Part shown: positions 62,496 through 64,000 of the stretch, piece after piece
Layout of the letters: each line of letters opens with the position of its first letter
Numbering within the stretch: the stretch's first letter is position 1
Source: Burkholderia sp. SRS-W-2-2016
GTDB lineage: Bacteria > Pseudomonadota > Gammaproteobacteria > Burkholderiales > Burkholderiaceae
Length of the DNA: 64,000 nucleotides
Direction of reading: 5' to 3'
NCBI RefSeq assembly: GCF_001931485.1
Contig: NZ_MSDV01000017.1
Span: forward strand, 1-64,000
Notes under the pieces: model-generated
What the model was told of the DNA's origin: nothing
Seen by the model: the letters and a program-made list of their open reading frames with translations, nothing else
Databases searched by the model: none
Translations under genes and position numbers: made by a program

Positions 62496-63665
62496 ATGGC
62501 AGCCGAAAAAAATATTTCGCAGTACTGCGGTACGCAAAACCGCGACTCGCAACTCGACAGGAACGGCGCGCGCCACGGCAAGCGCCGTCCGCTTGGCCAC
62601 GGTTTGAAGCTGTGCGCGCTCGCCGCCGCGTGCGCGGGTGCCGCGCCGGCCGCGTACGCGCAATCGAGCGTCACGATATACGGGATCGTCGACGCGGCGG
62701 TGCAGTACGGCAAGTTCAACAGCACGGTATCGCCGACCGCGATGGCTGCGAGCGGCAATCTGCAGGCGTCGCGTTTCGGCTTCCGCGGCAGTGAAGACCT
62801 CGGCGGCGGTTATCGCGCGAACTTCCAGCTCGAAACCGGCTTCAACACCTACACCGGAGTGGGCGGCGGCGCGACGATGTTCAACCGGGGCGCGGCGGTC
62901 GGCCTGTCGAGCGACCGCTACGGCAGCATCGACGCCGGCAATCTGTATCTGCCGATCTACTGGGTCTATCTCGGCTCGGACGTCGGCACTTACGGCCTGT
63001 CGAACCCGGCCGCGATCATGTCGCTGCAACATACGACCACGCTCGGCAAGTCGGGCACCGGCGGTTTCTATTCGAACTCGGTGCGCTATCGCACGCCGAA
63101 CACGCTCGGCGGCGTGTCGGCGGAAGTGGGATATTCGTTCGGCGCGCAGAACGCGAGCGGGCAGACCGCCGACGGCCGCAATATCGGCGCGAACGTGCAG
63201 TACGCGAAGAACGGCCTGACGCTCGGCTATGGCGTCAATCGTTACCAGTACTACCAGAACCTCACCACGCTGTCGGCGTCGTCGCAACTGACGCAGATCG
63301 TCGCCGCGACCTATCAGATCGGCAACAACGTGATCGGCGCGAACTATCTGTATTCGAAGCGTACCGACGCGAGCGCGTGGTTCGCGTCGTCGTTCATGCT
63401 GAACGCGCGGATTCCGGCCGGCCCCGGCGACATCGAACTCGGTGTCGCGCGCCGCATCGAGAACGCGGAAGCGCGTGCGATGGCCTACAACGTCGGCTAC
63501 GTGTACTTCCTGTCGCGGCGCACCCAGCTGTACGGCTACGCGGCGCGGATCACCAACAACAGCCACTCGACTCAGGGCTTCGCGCTGCTCAACTCGACCT
63601 ATGCGGCGGTCACGCCGGGCTTCAATCCGTGGGTCGTCACCGCCGGTTTGCGCACCTCGTTCTAA
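62496..63665 (+). CDS. outer-membrane porin, OmpC-like (Burkholderiales type)
   Basis: A 389-residue trimeric-porin type protein with the family opening QSSVTIYGIVDAAVQYGK after the signal peptide, SRFGFRGSEDLGGGYRANFQLE and the C-terminal phenylalanine (VTAGLRTSF) needed for BAM recognition. The N-terminus is unusual: about 36 polar residues precede the hydrophobic core LKLCALAAACAGAAPAAYA. Ribosome-binding TGGAGACG supports M at 62496. It closes the sulfo-ED cluster and may give passage to SQ glycosides. Confidence 0.9.
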   Translation: MAAEKNISQYCGTQNRDSQLDRNGARHGKRRPLGHGLKLCALAAACAGAAPAAYAQSSVTIYGIVDAAVQYGKFNSTVSPTAMAASGNLQASRFGFRGSEDLGGGYRANFQLETGFNTYTGVGGGATMFNRGAAVGLSSDRYGSIDAGNLYLPIYWVYLGSDVGTYGLSNPAAIMSLQHTTTLGKSGTGGFYSNSVRYRTPNTLGGVSAEVGYSFGAQNASGQTADGRNIGANVQYAKNGLTLGYGVNRYQYYQNLTTLSASSQLTQIVAATYQIGNNVIGANYLYSKRTDASAWFASSFMLNARIPAGPGDIELGVARRIENAEARAMAYNVGYVYFLSRRTQLYGYAARITNNSHSTQGFALLNSTYAAVTPGFNPWVVTAGLRTSF

Positions 63666-63685
63666 GCTTCAGCACACACTCCCAC

Positions 63686-63702
63686 GGACCGCGACGGTCC
63701 GC
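63686..63702. terminator. possible terminator hairpin after the porin gene
   Basis: CGGACCG (63686-63692) and CGGTCCG (63696-63702) form a perfect 7-bp stem with a 3-nt loop, 20 bases after the porin stop. A second GC-rich stem may follow. There is no T-tract, so the call is weak. The next gene has its own leader. Confidence 0.4.
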
Positions 63703-63887
63703 GGCGGCCCGCCTGGCGCGGGTCGCCGGCGATCTCCCAGACTCCTCTTCAAGTTTCCTTCTGGAAACGTCAATGGCCCTGTCAAGCCGCGTTTTACCCC
63801 CAATCGAACCTTCTTGCCGCCATAAAAACCCGCGTGTATAGTTTCCGAACTTACTCTTGTTTCGTATCGGAAATTAAAGGGGTTCAA

Positions 63888-64000
63888 ATGGACGCGTCCA
63901 CCATCCTCGCCGATCTCGGCATTGCCCAAGCCGCGCAAGCCGGCGATCTCGCGGTTCATTCGCCGGTCAACGGCGAGCTTATCGGCCGTGTGGCCAGCAA
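63888..64000 (+). CDS. aldehyde dehydrogenase, N-terminal part (partial)
   Basis: Only 37 codons are in the window. MDASTILADLGIAQAAQ, then HSPVNGELIGRVAS, resembles the N-terminus of ALDH7-type enzymes such as piperideine-6-carboxylate (alpha-aminoadipate semialdehyde) dehydrogenase. AAAGGGG precedes the ATG. It could be the sulfolactaldehyde dehydrogenase missing from the cluster, but the 220-base gap and the ALDH7-like start favour an unrelated role in lysine breakdown. Confidence 0.7.
   Translation, partial: MDASTILADLGIAQAAQAGDLAVHSPVNGELIGRVAS

Noticed and set aside
1..64000. CRISPR array, complete insertion sequence or tRNA gene
   Set aside because: I looked for regularly spaced repeats, transposase motifs with terminal repeats and tRNA-like cloverleaf ends and found none that hold up. 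Only the integrase remnant and short tandem or direct repeats were seen.

Overview
The window is GC-rich, densely coded DNA of a Burkholderiales type, most like Paraburkholderia. The evidence is the end of a 23S-5S rRNA operon, the codon use, OmpC-type porin architecture, long Liv/acyl-CoA operons and the mirror-image antisense frames expected of high-GC coding DNA. The assignment to genus is an inference.

Layout. (1) 1-447: 3' end of 23S rRNA, 5S rRNA and terminator. (2) 658-4701: a ZntB/CorA-type cation transporter, then a nitric-oxide module: flavohaemoglobin hmp divergent from norR, with three GT-N7-AC NorR boxes and a sigma-54-like promoter. (3) 5054-26476: a catabolic region for an unidentified carboxylic acid. 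It has an acyl-CoA ligase, a LivHMGF-type ABC importer with two paralogous binding proteins, two acyl-CoA dehydrogenases, a LysR regulator, and an 11-gene operon. That operon holds an SDR, a PaaK-like ligase, a divergent lipoate-ligase-like protein, a crotonase, two hot-dog hydratases, a citryl-CoA-lyase-like protein, a class III CoA-transferase, an MmgE/PrpD protein and a CitE-like lyase. (4) 27042-33114: a complete Csu-type chaperone-usher pilus operon, followed by an MCP with an apparently C-terminal Cache domain. (5) 35000-47900: an AT-richer, gene-poor accessory region with orphan genes, a HEPN/AbiU2-like protein, decayed gene fragments, a tyrosine-recombinase remnant and an unusual Rieske-cytochrome P450 fusion. 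(6) 48057-50466: an MFS transporter and a LysR regulator. (7) 51012-63665: a nearly complete sulfoquinovose-degrading sulfo-Entner-Doudoroff cluster. It has a LacI regulator, SMP-30 lactonase, SSS symporter, YihQ-type sulfoquinovosidase with a KERWY motif, TSUP exporter, IlvD/Edd dehydratase, HpaI aldolase, aldose epimerase, SDR dehydrogenase and porin. (8) 63888-64000: the start of an ALDH7-like aldehyde dehydrogenase.

How the parts work together. The sulfo-ED genes would import and hydrolyse sulfoquinovosyl glycosides. They would then oxidise SQ to the lactone, hydrolyse it to sulfogluconate, dehydrate that to KDSG and split it to pyruvate and sulfolactaldehyde, with export of the C3-sulfonate. 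Three near-identical palindromes (TCGyAGCGCTrCGA) upstream of the lactonase and symporter genes look like the operators of the LacI protein. In the acyl-CoA region the combination CoA-transferase, dehydrogenase, hydratase and CitE lyase suggests activation, dehydrogenation, hydration and retro-Claisen cleavage of a branched dicarboxylic acid; the substrate cannot be read from the sequence. The most unusual single protein is the Rieske-P450 fusion at 45409-47214. All functional statements rest on motif and family recognition by eye; no database search was run.
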